From Pandoraea apista (GTDB lineage Bacteria > Pseudomonadota > Gammaproteobacteria > Burkholderiales > Burkholderiaceae), in assembly GCF_001465595.2 (NCBI RefSeq), contig NZ_CP013481.2, positions 4,526,001 to 4,590,000 of the forward strand: 64,000 nucleotides of DNA, in the 5' to 3' direction. The notes beneath the pieces are model-generated. The model was not told the DNA's origin. It worked only from the letters and a program-made list of their open reading frames with translations, and made no database searches. Shown here piece after piece: positions 8,127 to 16,861 of this stretch. Both the position numbers and the translations under genes were made by a program. Positions within the stretch are counted from its first letter, which is position 1; the number at the start of each line of letters is the position of its first letter.

Positions 8127-8167
8127 GCGCGAAGCGCGCCCTAAATTTATATCCATAACACTTAACG
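8127..8167 (+). promoter_or_regulatory. Candidate rolling-circle origin of element 1 (degenerate)
   Basis: A GAA-capped hairpin GCGC-GAA-GCGC (8127-8137) is followed after 22 bases by TAACACTTAACG (8156-8167), 131 bp before rep. Element 2 has the same arrangement (GCGCAC-GAA-GTGCGC, then 23 bases, then TAATACTTAACG). Here the arms that make the second motif a stem-loop in element 2 are absent. Confidence 0.4.
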
Positions 8168-8298
8168 AAAAAGGAGGTGGCAAAGCGCATTCAGCCAGGA
8201 CAGAAACACTTCGACTTCAATCCGGATGAAAAGAGGCCCCGATGCAGAACATCAGGGCCAACGCCTTCTCCGCGATGACACATGACAAAGGAGCTGCC

Positions 8299-9077
8299 AT
8301 GCAAGAACCGAGTTTAGTGAACGATTCCGCCTTCCGACGAGAGTGGATCATCAGGGGACGGAGTTTTGGAGAGGTCAGGTGGAGGTCACCGTCCCCCGAT
8401 TCGACCGCTACATGGGCGCTCAGAGGCTTCACACTCTGCCAAAAGCGAAGCGCGGCGAATCAGAAAATTCGGAAGATAACCAAATGGCGGCGGCCAAACG
8501 GGCCAAACAACAAGCCAGATTGCGTTGTAAGGCCATTGGCGCGGATCGCATGATTACGTTGACCCACCGGGAGAATATGCAGGACAAGGAGCGCTTGAAG
8601 CGTCATTTCGACGCTCTACGCCGCCGCTTGAACAGGATTCAGGATTTCCAGTACATCGCAGTTCCTGAACGTCAGAAACGGGGCGCGTGGCATCTACACG
8701 TCGCGGTGAAGGGACGGCAGAACTACCGGGTGCTCCGCGCGATCTGGATATCGATCGTTGGTGCGGACAACGGCAATGTCAATGTGCGAAATCCGCTTCG
8801 TCAGAAAGGTCAACATCACAAGCTGGCGGCCTACCTCGGCAAATATCTGACCAAGGACTTTGCCGAGCACAAGATGAACGAGAAGCGCTATTGGTCGAGT
8901 CGTGGCATCGCGATCCCCGAACGAGATCCCATCGACCACATCTTGAGCGACGACCCGGTGAAAGCCATTGTGACTGCGTTTAATGCGGCGCAGGAAGTCG
9001 GCGCAAGCTTGGCCCGCTGCCAGGCATTTTGGAATCAGGGTCTCGGAAGCTTCTGGTTAGCAACGAAGGAGAACTGA
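8299..9077 (+). pseudogene. HUH rolling-circle replication protein, element 1 copy (frameshifted)
   Basis: Homologue of the intact protein at 19896. The start MQEPSLVNDSAFRREWIIRG matches MNETNVLNYSPFRPEWIVRR of the other copy; near 8370 the frame must shift to continue GQVEVTVPRFDRYMG. The rest is open: motif I ITLTHRE, motif II WHLHVAVKG (HUH), motif III AYLGKYLTKDF with the candidate catalytic Tyr and Lys. A shortened protein from an internal start would keep all three motifs, so residual activity is possible. It is followed at once by the DUF4224 gene. Confidence 0.7.
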
Positions 9078-9078
9078 A

Positions 9079-9300
9079 TTGACTGCATCGCTTTTTCTCA
9101 GCGTCGAGGAACTGTCTGAATTGACGGGGCGACGGCGGCGAAACAACCAAGTCTTCGCACTTCGCTCTATGGGCATCGAACATCGGGTGAGGCCCGACGG
9201 CCATGTACTCGTGTTGCGAGCGCATGTGGAATCACTTCTTGGGGGACGCATGCCGGAAAAGTCATCGTCTGACTGGAACCCTGTTTGGAGCGTCGCCTGA
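9079..9300 (+). CDS. DUF4224 small DNA-binding-like protein, element 1 copy
   Basis: 73 residues from a TTG start preceded by AAGGAG. FLSVEELSELTGRRRRNNQV then FALRSMGIEHRVRPDGHVLV is the DUF4224 pattern: a short winged or MerR-like helix-turn-helix that recognises DNA. Such proteins lie next to integrases and may act as excisionase or recombination-directionality factor; that role is inferred. Its TGA overlaps the ATG of the integrase (TGATG), so the two are coupled. This is the only gene of the element 1 module without a visible lesion. Confidence 0.75.
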   Translation: MTASLFLSVEELSELTGRRRRNNQVFALRSMGIEHRVRPDGHVLVLRAHVESLLGGRMPEKSSSDWNPVWSVA

Positions 9301-10397
9301 TGCCAGTTCCGCGCAAACCAGAAAATCGAGGTCCTCCGTCTCGATGGCGACACTATCACGGGGCTTATTACTACGAAGTCCCCCTGGCATGGAGCTTCAT
9401 TGGGAAGGGGAAAAGAAGTTTCGTCTCGGCAAAACACTCCCGGAATCGTATCGGGTCTGGGCCGAACGTCTCGGAACCCTGGACAAGGCGAAGACCGTTG
9501 GCCAACTGCTTGACCGTTATGCACTCGAAGTCGTCCCGACCAAAGCTCCCACTACGCAGACGCAAAACCAACTCGCAGTGAAGCAGCTACGCGAAAAATT
9601 TCACGATGCGCCGTTGGGTGGCATAAAACCGAGACACATTTACGCCTACGTAAATCTCCGTCGAAAGAAAGTGAGGCAACCCGACGGGAGCTTTAAGGAA
9701 GTTCCGGCAGTCACCGCAGCCCATAGAGAAATCGAAGTGCTGTCACATGCCTTTACCAAAGCAGTCGAATGGGGATACCTTGATCGCCACCCATTCAAAT
9801 TCGAGGTCCGCCTAAAGGGCGAAGACGCACGGACACGCTATGTAGAGGACTGGGAGGTTGATGCGTGTATGTCTATCAAGCCCAAGCGGCCTCGTGGTGG
9901 CATTCGAATGGTCCAGGCCTACATTCGACTTAAGGGCATGACCGGCATGGCGCGCGGCGACTTGCTGCGCCTTCAACCGGAGAGGCACTTTACCGACGAT
10001 GGGATTCTGATCGAGCGAAACAAGACGGCCAAGAAGACGGGGAAACGAACGCTCTATCAATGGACGCGAAGAACTGCGTCGTTGCGTGAGGGAGGCTATC
10101 GATGCCAGGTCGGCGCAGAACTCCACTCACCTATTCTGTAATCGCCGGGCAGAACCGTACATCAACGAACTGACCGGACGCGCAGGCGGATGGGACTCGC
10201 TTTGGCGCGATTTCATGGACAGAGTTCTTGAGGAGACGGACGTCTCCGAGCGATTTTCAGAGCACGACTTGCGCGCCAAAGCAGCAAGTGACGCAGAGAC
10301 GTTGGAGCATGCTCAGGCGCTGCTATCGCACACGGATAGCCGAACCACGCGTCGCGTGTATCGCCGTAAAGCCGAGAAGGTGATGCCTTTGAAATGA
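9300..10397 (+). pseudogene. Tyrosine integrase, element 1 copy (two frameshifts)
   Basis: Starts MPVPRKPENRGPPSRWRHYH, shifts frame near 9400, continues KKFRLGKTLPESYRVWAERL through VEDWEVDACMSIKPKRPRGG, and shifts again near 10075 to end FSEHDLRAKAASDAETLEHA, LLSHTDSRTTRRVYRRKAEK. The catalytic H-x-x-R, second His and Tyr are all present but lie in a different frame from the N-terminal arm-binding and core domains. It also reads MTGMARGD where the intact copy has LTGLRRGD, so the first catalytic Arg is lost. This integrase is dead, so element 1 cannot move by itself. Confidence 0.8.
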
Positions 10398-10831
10398 ACT
10401 TTGCAGCCCGCTCTATTGCACACTCGCGCATCTATTGCACAAGCTGAGCGGGCACTTCGCTGCAAAGCCTTATGTATCTGTGGCGGAGAGAGGGGGATTC
10501 GAACCCCCGATAGGCTATTAACCTTGGCTAGGCGTGGCTGGGGGGCTTAGCTGGCAAGGGATTGCGGGTGGGGCGTTTACTATTTTGGGGTGTTACGCGA
10601 AGAGGGTAAGTGGTTGATTTTTATGGTGGGGGATTTGGGGTGATAGTAGGAGTGGCGGCGGGGATTAGGGTCGAAAAAAAAGCCCTGGAACGGCAGTTTC
10701 CGACCCATTGCTGCCGTAGCTGACTTTGAAAAGCAGACGCTCAGGAACGAAGAGCCAACCGGCGCTGCGCGGCTTTATCGCGCAGCGTCCAGCAACCGAA
10801 GGGAGCGGAGGTTGAGCACCATGTCAGACAT
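10398..10831. other. Element 1/element 2 junction, no gene seen
   Basis: Holds the internal attachment repeat (10476-10524), then G/T-rich sequence to about 10660 with no coding signal, then 10670-10830 which is convergent with the minus-strand gene that follows. GCTGCGCGGCTTTATCGCGCAGC near 10764-10786 is a possible weak hairpin. I see no gene. Confidence 0.5.
10476..10524. repeat. Internal attachment repeat (49 bp of tRNA-Ser 3' region)
   Basis: Identical over 49 bases to 22861-22909, i.e. from five bases beyond the tRNA 3' end through acceptor, T-arm and most of the long variable arm (…GGATTCGAACCCCCG…TATTAACCT). It lies 78 bp after the element 1 integrase, and an equivalent repeat follows the element 2 integrase, as expected for the junction between two elements integrated one after the other in the same tRNA. 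Confidence 0.85.
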
Positions 10832-11290
10832 TTAGCTCTGGGTGATTTTTGCTCCACCAGTCATTACGATTGAACATCCACTTCCAACGCTGATTGAAGT
10901 TCCTTCGCTCTTGAGTATGGTATTGCCCCCGACGGTTGTTTTTCCGGTTGCAGTGATTCCCCCACCCGTAACAAGGACGGGAGCTTGTATCGTGCTACCT
11001 GAGATGTGTACAACACCGTGCTCATGGTCAAATCTTATGCCGCGAATGGCTTCAATAAGAGCTCTATCAATACCTATCGAACCAGTTCCTGCAGATGCAT
11101 CAATTACACCGACAGCCTCTTTGAAAATTAACTCAATCTCTTTGGATGTTCTTGCTTGCTGAATTGCCTGCTCCAAAGACGGCTTAAAGCCGATAGCCTT
11201 GCTAAAGAAAGCTTTTACTGCGTCGGTTGAAAAATTCGCAAGAACACCGCATGCAATGTTTGTAAGTGCTGCTGCTGTAGCTGCATCCAT
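10832..11290 (-). CDS. Unknown protein: helical head, beta-solenoid-like glycine-rich tail
   Basis: 152 residues from the ATG at 11290, preceded by AAAGGAATCTC. Residues 1-75 are Ala-rich and helical (AATAAALTNIACGVLANFST, VKAFFSKAIGFKPSLEQAI). From about residue 85 the sequence changes: FDHEHGVVHISGSTIQAPVL, VTGGGITATGKTTVGGNTIL, KSEGTSISVGSGCSIVMTGG. Short beta strands alternate with Gly turns and stacked Thr/Ser/Ile, as in single-stranded beta-helix or polymer-forming folds. No family recognised. First cargo gene of element 2, reading towards the attachment site and next to the endonuclease gene. A structural or assembly role in a defence module is only a guess. Confidence 0.65.
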   Translation of the reverse strand: MDAATAAALTNIACGVLANFSTDAVKAFFSKAIGFKPSLEQAIQQARTSKEIELIFKEAVGVIDASAGTGSIGIDRALIEAIRGIRFDHEHGVVHISGSTIQAPVLVTGGGITATGKTTVGGNTILKSEGTSISVGSGCSIVMTGGAKITQS

Positions 11291-11792
11291 TTTGAAGAGA
11301 TTCCTTTCGAGAAAATTTCTAACAGTTATCCAACGAATCCAGCGGTCCGCATATTGATAATCGTAAAACACGGAAATTCCAAGTAACTGATTGATTCATT
11401 TACGGGAGGCTCCGGCAGACTGTCCGCATATGCAATGATATTACGGACCGGCAAAAAGTCGGTATGCCGAAGGCAAGAGGGTTGTGGCAAATGGCTGCTA
11501 TGGAACAGTTTTTGAAGGACTGCTCATGGCCGAATTCCGCCTCACAAAACGCCCCTCCGAACTAACCCAAGAGGGAGTAGCGGTGCCGAAGACCAGAACC
11601 ATATATTGCGCAAAATCAACAACTAACACGAGGAAGGTGCACCAACGGTGCACTTACACACAGATCCGCGGATGATTAGTTTCTTGCTGAGCACCCCGTT
11701 TTCTCACCGCCAGTCGAACGTTTTGGAGCGGGCGTTCCTCCAAAGCGCGAAGCGCTACTGGCGCGCGCATCGCGCACCGGCTTTGCACGCCG
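11291..11792. other. Intergenic region, no convincing gene
   Basis: Upstream region of the minus-strand unknown gene and downstream region of the Mrr-type gene. Short plus-strand frames (for example 11484-11675) lack ribosome sites and recognisable sequence. GAGCGGGCGTTCCTCC and GCGCGCGCATCGCGC near 11728-11777 are GC-rich inverted sequences that could act as a terminator for the endonuclease gene. Confidence 0.4.
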
Positions 11793-12809
11793 CTACACGC
11801 GGACGATCCCGGTTCCCGGAGAACGAAGTATCCCAAGCCACTCTGCCACCTTTTCCGAATTGACTTCCTTAATCGGATACCCTCGAACGCTCACCACCTC
11901 ACGGGCGCCAACACTCAATTCAGCTGATGTAATCAGGACTCCGTAGTCCGCGCCGTTATATGAAACGTCTGCCGCAAGACCTTTTACAGTCACCTTATCG
12001 ACTTTTTCCTTCTGGCGTTTGCATTGAACAATTAGCGTCGGAGCGCCAGAGGGATCTGCGCCCCCCCGCCATGCGCGAATGTCGACACCATCATCGTTAC
12101 TCCCCGCCCCGACTTCAACCTTATATCCCGCTCGATGCAAAAATTCAGCGGACATTTGTTCAAAGCGACGCCAGTGTATTTCCCCGATTCTTTCATTATT
12201 GTTCGCCAAAAAATTGATGAACCTCTGATCGAAGAAGGCTCCGTGCGCGGGCGCCTGCTCGCTCCGCTTCTTTAGCTCCGCCAAGTCTAGTCGGTCTAAC
12301 CATTCCGGTTGATGCTGGCTTCGCGCAAAGGGGTCGAGATCTGACGCGGTAACCATCGCATCGAGACGGTCAAGCGCAATTCTGAGTCCAATAATCCCGA
12401 ACTTTTCGCGCGCATCCTTCATTAGCGGCGTCGGGTCCATTTTCTTGGTGCCGTTACGCTCTGCGACATCCATCATTTTCGGCCACCACTCCAAAAACAA
12501 CTTTGCCACGCCGTCAAGCTCACGTTGGTGCTCCGCATACTTGGTGTATACGAACAAGCCCAGTCGATCACCGTTAAATCTCTTATCCGTGTAGCCGACT
12601 TTGTACAGGGCGTGATAGTAGAGGTCTTCGATTTCCTCTGCACGCAGGCGAACAAACCCCGCCTCATTTTCAAGGATGGCGTCGGGGTACTTCGTACCTG
12701 ATAGCAAATCGCAAAGCTCGGCTATGGAAACGGCTAGTCCCGATTTATACCCTATGGTTTCATGCAACCCATCGCCCAGAGATCCCGGTTGCAGTATCAC
12801 ACCTCCCAT
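11793..12809 (-). CDS. Mrr-type restriction endonuclease domain protein
   Basis: 338 residues from the ATG at 12809, chosen because GGGAGGG lies just upstream; an in-frame ATG at 12836 is the alternative. Residues 1-200 are mostly helical and unrecognised, perhaps a target-sensing part. Residues 208-325 are a PD-(D/E)xK Mrr catalytic domain: IHWRRFEQMSAEFLHRAGYK (conserved Glu), GAGSNDDGVDIRAW (catalytic Asp at about 243), LIVQCKRQ (QxK variant, Lys at about 264), then YNGADYGVLITSAELSVGAR. Mrr enzymes cut modified DNA, so defence is likely. No methylase is adjacent, as expected for a type IV enzyme. Confidence 0.8.
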   Translation of the reverse strand: MGGVILQPGSLGDGLHETIGYKSGLAVSIAELCDLLSGTKYPDAILENEAGFVRLRAEEIEDLYYHALYKVGYTDKRFNGDRLGLFVYTKYAEHQRELDGVAKLFLEWWPKMMDVAERNGTKKMDPTPLMKDAREKFGIIGLRIALDRLDAMVTASDLDPFARSQHQPEWLDRLDLAELKKRSEQAPAHGAFFDQRFINFLANNNERIGEIHWRRFEQMSAEFLHRAGYKVEVGAGSNDDGVDIRAWRGGADPSGAPTLIVQCKRQKEKVDKVTVKGLAADVSYNGADYGVLITSAELSVGAREVVSVRGYPIKEVNSEKVAEWLGILRSPGTGIVRV

Positions 12810-12944
12810 ATACCCTCCCCATGTCGCGAAACCCACGTGCGGCCACAGTAAATGTCCGCTTAAAAAGTAATTTTCGGAAGAGTATAAGGGCTGTATGGCG
12901 TGCGTGACATTGCGTCATTTGCCTGCGCCACAATTGAAAAACCC

Positions 12945-13136
12945 CGACGACGCGGCTCGAACGAAAATACGAACAGATTGCTACGCCAATATTTGCCGAA
13001 GGGCATTGATCTATCTGTGTACTCACAAGCCAAACTCAATGTCGTGGCCCGACGTTTGAACGAACGCCCCAGGAAGACACTAGACTACGAAACACCGGCA
13101 CAACGATTTCTTCACTCTGTTGCACTGACCGGTTGA
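12945..13136 (+). pseudogene. IS30-family transposase, C-terminal fragment
   Basis: RRGSNENTNRLLRQYLPKGI, DLSVYSQAKLNVVARRLNER, PRKTLDYETPAQRF is the diagnostic C-terminus of IS30 transposases, including the last catalytic Glu (N-E-N). Nothing upstream in the frame belongs to the family, so only about 63 residues remain. It separates the divergent endonuclease and ATPase genes, and is a sign of past rearrangement in the cargo. Confidence 0.8.
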
Positions 13137-13388
13137 ATCCACAACCCATTACGGCCGTTCAAGCAGTCATGCTTTCAGTGACCGCTTTCGAGCGTATTAA
13201 CGGTTCAAGTGACTTAGTCGTCCGGCGATGTTCGACGGAAGCTACCGGTCGCCAAACCTCGTGTGATTCGAAGAGTGTGATCTTTCTCCATCGTCGGCTT
13301 GATTCAGTGAACCGCATCACGCAAGGATCGACGGAGCATTCTCTTACATTCGGGCTGGTGAGCTATTATTCGCACAGGAGGGTAGCTC
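13137..13388. other. Upstream region of the OLD-type gene
   Basis: No gene seen. The end of this stretch carries AGGAGGGTAGCTC, a very strong ribosome site for the ATG at 13389. The region must also hold the promoter, but I see no clear -35/-10 pair. Confidence 0.4.
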
Positions 13389-14852
13389 ATGTCTATAAAG
13401 CACCAAGAACTGACGGGGACGAGTGGAACAGCCATTCGGGGCCTTACAAACATCAACGTGATAGTAGGGCGAAATGGAGCCGGGAAAAGCAGGCTGCTCC
13501 GATCCCTAGACGAGGCTTTATGGAATGACCAAGCATTTAACACGCGTTACATCAGTCCGGAAAGAGCAGGTGTATTCCAGCGAGAAGGAAGCACTGGCAC
13601 GAACTTGGAACGAGACAAAAACTGGCTTCCGTCAGTTCGCAGGAGAAATCAGGCCGACAATTTCAAGGCAGTCTCTGCTTATCTGCTGAGGGAACTGGAG
13701 ATTGTCTATAACCGTCGCATTCTGTCCACGCCGACGCTCCGCGTCGATCCGACTCGTTCGTTTGAGAATGATCTCCTGCGACGAATCAGCGGGCTGTTGG
13801 CGAACATCTCTGTTGAACAGGAAAACAGCTCGTTCGTATTCGTCTCAGCTACGGGCGAGCGGGTCAATCCTGATCAAATTAGTAGCGGTGAATCAGAATC
13901 GATAGCCTTGGCGACCGAAATTCTGTACTTCTTCGAGACACTGGACCCCGATCGGTTCAATGTCCTCCTACTCGACGAACCTGACGTTCATCTTCATCCA
14001 GATCTGCAAGCACGCCTCGCACAATTTTTGGTCACGTCTCTGAGTGAGCTTGATGATGCGACGCGCGATAACGTCGTAGTCTGCATAGCGACGCATAGCA
14101 CCCCGTTCATCTGTGCTTTAGCTCCTTCGCCGTACACGTCTATCGGGACAAAGAACTTTGGGCAGATGGTTGTCCAGTTTTCGCGGGCATCTGAACAACT
14201 GCGTAAGGTAGCGCCATTCTTTGGGCACCCCCTATCTCTTAGCATCAGTCAGGACGTGTTGCTGATCCTAGAGGGGGAGGACGATGAAAGAGTCTGGCAG
14301 CAGGCAGCACGAACGTCGCAAGGAAAAATTCGTGTGTTCCCAGTGCTTGCGACATCCGTGGATCAGCAGACCAGCTTGGAGACGTTTTGTTCTACTGTTC
14401 TAACCGCGGTGTTCGATGACCCAGTTGCCTATTCGCTTCGGGACGGCGACGGTGTCCGGGATCCACTGCCAGCCATAGGCGTGGTCACCCGCTTCCGGCT
14501 CCAGTGCTATGCGATCGAGAATACCCTGCTGACGGATGAATGTCTCTCAGTCCTGGGCCTGACGTGGCCAGCATTCCAAGAAGCAGCGACGGCATGGATT
14601 GCGCAGAACGGGGAACATAAGGATGTGCCTCGCATTAGGCAACTCCTTGATAGCACGGACCGGTTGCGTGACGCGAAGATCAAAACCATCCGACAGCTAA
14701 TTTGTTCAATTGCGGGGTCGAAGAAGCCTTGGGAGGTTATTGTCGGACAGGCGCTCGGAAGTCTTGAGGTTGAATCCGCTGCAGACACGCCCTCATCCAT
14801 GCTGTCGTACCTCGGAGCGACTGCGGCCGAGACCCTTTTAAGCGTAGGGTAA
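13389..14852 (+). CDS. OLD-family ATPase-TOPRIM nuclease
   Basis: 487 residues. N-terminal SMC/ABC-type ATPase: Walker A GRNGAGKS (27-34), ABC signature SSGES (165-169), Walker B LLLDEP (193-198) with the D-loop DVHLHPD, and switch His in ATHS (236). From about 290 a TOPRIM domain follows: LILEGEDD (Glu295) and RDGDG (Asp352, Asp354), the metal-binding acids of OLD nucleases. OLD proteins protect against phage by cutting DNA in an ATP-controlled way. No UvrD-like helicase follows, so this is not a Gabija pair, and no reverse transcriptase is near. It therefore looks like a stand-alone (class 1) OLD. Strong AGGAGG ribosome site. Confidence 0.8.
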   Translation: MSIKHQELTGTSGTAIRGLTNINVIVGRNGAGKSRLLRSLDEALWNDQAFNTRYISPERAGVFQREGSTGTNLERDKNWLPSVRRRNQADNFKAVSAYLLRELEIVYNRRILSTPTLRVDPTRSFENDLLRRISGLLANISVEQENSSFVFVSATGERVNPDQISSGESESIALATEILYFFETLDPDRFNVLLLDEPDVHLHPDLQARLAQFLVTSLSELDDATRDNVVVCIATHSTPFICALAPSPYTSIGTKNFGQMVVQFSRASEQLRKVAPFFGHPLSLSISQDVLLILEGEDDERVWQQAARTSQGKIRVFPVLATSVDQQTSLETFCSTVLTAVFDDPVAYSLRDGDGVRDPLPAIGVVTRFRLQCYAIENTLLTDECLSVLGLTWPAFQEAATAWIAQNGEHKDVPRIRQLLDSTDRLRDAKIKTIRQLICSIAGSKKPWEVIVGQALGSLEVESAADTPSSMLSYLGATAAETLLSVG

Positions 14853-15372
14853 CTTCTCGGCTGAGCACTTGCTTTCACAGTTCGACTTGGTCTGTTTCTG
14901 GGCGCGAAACCGACGTCTGAACGTCGCACTTTCCCGGCAGGTGGATGACGCTTCATGGCCGATAGGTGACGACCACATCCGGTCGCTATTTGGAGGAACA
15001 GCCCTCTCAGACCAAGTGATTGTGTAGCAGCAATAACTCTCCTCGGCATACCACGCGCTCCGAGAGCAACGCCAAAGTGCCGAGATCTCATTTCAAGCTT
15101 TACGGACGGGCGGGCGCTTAGGTATCTGCGCCAAGCTATCTCCATCAGCTCCTCGCCACTCGGATGTCCCTCCCTTTCAATCAATGCTCTGAGGGCCTCA
15201 TTGATCAATGCCGTCGTGCATTGAGTGGCCTGCGAGCGCCTTAGCCTTCGCGAGTAGTTCGTCGTCAAGGGGGAGAGATGTGAGCCTTTGACACCGCCAA
15301 GAACGTGGCACGAGTGACCGTTCGGGGCTAGCACGGCCTCGTGGGGTCGGGGGAGCAGCAGAACCGCCCAAT
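14853..15372. other. Intergenic region between OLD and fic genes
   Basis: Apart from the weak VapB-like remnant at 15085-15281, I see no gene. Sequence such as GCGCGAAACCGACGTCTGAACGTCGCACTTTCCCGGCAGG looks like worn coding or mobile DNA but does not resolve into a family. Confidence 0.35.
15085..15281 (-). pseudogene. VapB-like antitoxin remnant, frameshifted
   Basis: One minus-strand frame gives LPLDDELLAKAKALAGHSMH; the next gives TTALINEALRALIEREGHPS. Together these follow the ribbon-helix-helix VapB pattern (IDDELLAKA...TTALINEALRALIER). A frameshift lies near 15215 and no start codon is in place. No VapC toxin is adjacent. Treat as a likely but unproven relic. Confidence 0.4.
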
Positions 15373-15480
15373 GAACCCTACGAACAACCCTACATTCATC
15401 CACGCACAAAAATAAAAAAAAGCTATAATCAACAAACAGTTACGTTATTTTTAACCCTCCAAAGAACCCTACATTTATCC
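15373..15480 (+). promoter_or_regulatory. fic promoter flanked by two 29-bp direct repeats
   Basis: Two similar units lie at 15373-15401 (GAACCCTAC, CAACCCTACATTCATCC) and 15452-15480 (AACCCTCC, GAACCCTACATTTATCC), spaced 79 bases start to start. Between them is TATAAT (15424-15429) in an AT-rich stretch. This looks like a regulated promoter with an operator on each side, driving fic from 15553. Confidence 0.55.
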
Positions 15481-15552
15481 CTCCAGAGAACTGTACAAAC
15501 CTGGGCGGATAGGTAAGCTCTTGCGGAGAAAACCAACGCAAAGAAAGGTCCC

Positions 15553-16755
15553 ATGGTTACTGTCGTCTCGATCCAGCCCCTCTTCCCGGAAGACCGAGTG
15601 CTTGACGGTTCACTCGAACTGGCGGCTTCTCTGTCAGAAAGAGCCCGCGAGTTACAGGCCGACGGGAAAGGCCCGGTCGCCGACGCCCTTGTTCCGCTCC
15701 TTCGGAACATGAACTCCTACTACACGAACAAGATCGAGGGACAACACACCACTCCCGCCAAGATTCAGCAGGCTCTCGAGCAGCACTACTCGTTGGACAC
15801 AGAAGAGCACAAGAAGCAGTTGATGGCCACGGCGCACATTCACGCCGAGGAGCAGTTGGAAAGGCAATGGAAAGATGTAAGCGCCAGCGAAATGTTTAAT
15901 GCGGAGCGCGTGCGCACCATTCACCGACTGTTCTTCGAAGCGCTGCCTGAAAAATTCCGACTCACGAACGAAGGCGACCTTATCCGACCTGGCGAATTCA
16001 GAGAGAAGGATGTCACCGTTGGCAAGCACATGGCGCCCCCCGTAGATCTCATACCCCAGCTAATGGAGGAATGGGAGAAGCGCTACTCCCGCATCAAGGC
16101 CTCTGAGTACCAACTGATAGCGACAGCTTGCTCACATCATCGCCTCGCGTGGATCCACCCGTTCATCGACGGCAATGGTCGCGTCTGCCGCTTGCATTCT
16201 CATTTGACGCTACACGCATCTGGATTGACCGACGGCCTTTGGTCTCCATTACGCGGATTCGCTCGTACCCACGACGAGTACTACGCTCGCCTCGCCGCAG
16301 CGGATATGTCTCGACGCAACGACTTGGACGGAAGAGGCAACCTGTCGCAGGAGGAGCTAGTCAAGTTCATCAATTACTTCCTCGACTGCTGCCTGGATCA
16401 AGTCAACTTCATGTTGAAGATGATGGAGTTCGGCGGATTCACGGCGCGGCTACGCGACCTGCTCTACTACCTCGATGCCAACCCCTGGCAGATCGGTTCC
16501 GACAAATCGGTTATCAGACCTGAGAAGTCGGCCCTAGCCCTCGAATTCATCGCTCGCACCCGACCGCTTTCGCGTGCGGAATTCGCACAGATTCTCGGCG
16601 AGAGCGATGCGACCGCTAGACGCATTACCCGCAGTCTTTTGGATTTCGGGATTCTGCGCTCTGACTCGCATCGGGATGATCTTGCCTTCGCGCTACCGTT
16701 GAAGAGCTTGAGGTTCTTGTTCCCGAAGCTTTGGCCGGAAGTTGACACGGAGTAG
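15553..16755 (+). CDS. Fic family protein (AMP-transferase, class II) with winged-helix tail
   Basis: 400 residues. Fic enzymes transfer AMP or other phosphate groups to target proteins. The active-site motif HPFIDGNGR is complete (202-210), with the catalytic His. An N-terminal inhibitory motif of the (S/T)xxxE(G/N) type is present as TNKIEG (58-63), which places it in class II, where the helix blocks ATP until relieved. Residues 330-400 resemble a winged helix (RAEFAQILGESDATARRITR, SLLDFGILRSD), as in Fic proteins that bind their own promoter. Operator-like repeats upstream support autoregulation. The role within the defence-like cargo is not known. Confidence 0.85.
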   Translation: MVTVVSIQPLFPEDRVLDGSLELAASLSERARELQADGKGPVADALVPLLRNMNSYYTNKIEGQHTTPAKIQQALEQHYSLDTEEHKKQLMATAHIHAEEQLERQWKDVSASEMFNAERVRTIHRLFFEALPEKFRLTNEGDLIRPGEFREKDVTVGKHMAPPVDLIPQLMEEWEKRYSRIKASEYQLIATACSHHRLAWIHPFIDGNGRVCRLHSHLTLHASGLTDGLWSPLRGFARTHDEYYARLAAADMSRRNDLDGRGNLSQEELVKFINYFLDCCLDQVNFMLKMMEFGGFTARLRDLLYYLDANPWQIGSDKSVIRPEKSALALEFIARTRPLSRAEFAQILGESDATARRITRSLLDFGILRSDSHRDDLAFALPLKSLRFLFPKLWPEVDTE

Positions 16756-16861
16756 CAGCCGTTGGGCTTCGCAATTACAGTGATCGACTAATCACGGCGT
16801 CGAAGCGGTCGCAGAAGAAAAAGCTCAACACGGAATCCGGGATGCGGTGAGCGCTAGAGGG

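Noticed and set aside
11484..11675. 63-codon plus-strand frame
   Set aside because: No ribosome site, no recognisable sequence, and within an intergenic region upstream of a minus-strand gene.
13389..14852. Gabija (GajA) or Septu (PtuA) assignment for the ATPase-TOPRIM gene
   Set aside because: No UvrD-like GajB follows, and the HNH gene is 2 kb away on the other strand with fic between, not a PtuB pair.
14507..15409. 300-codon minus-strand frame overlapping the OLD gene end
   Set aside because: Only a short stretch near 15200 resembles VapB; the rest is shadow of the OLD gene or unrecognisable.
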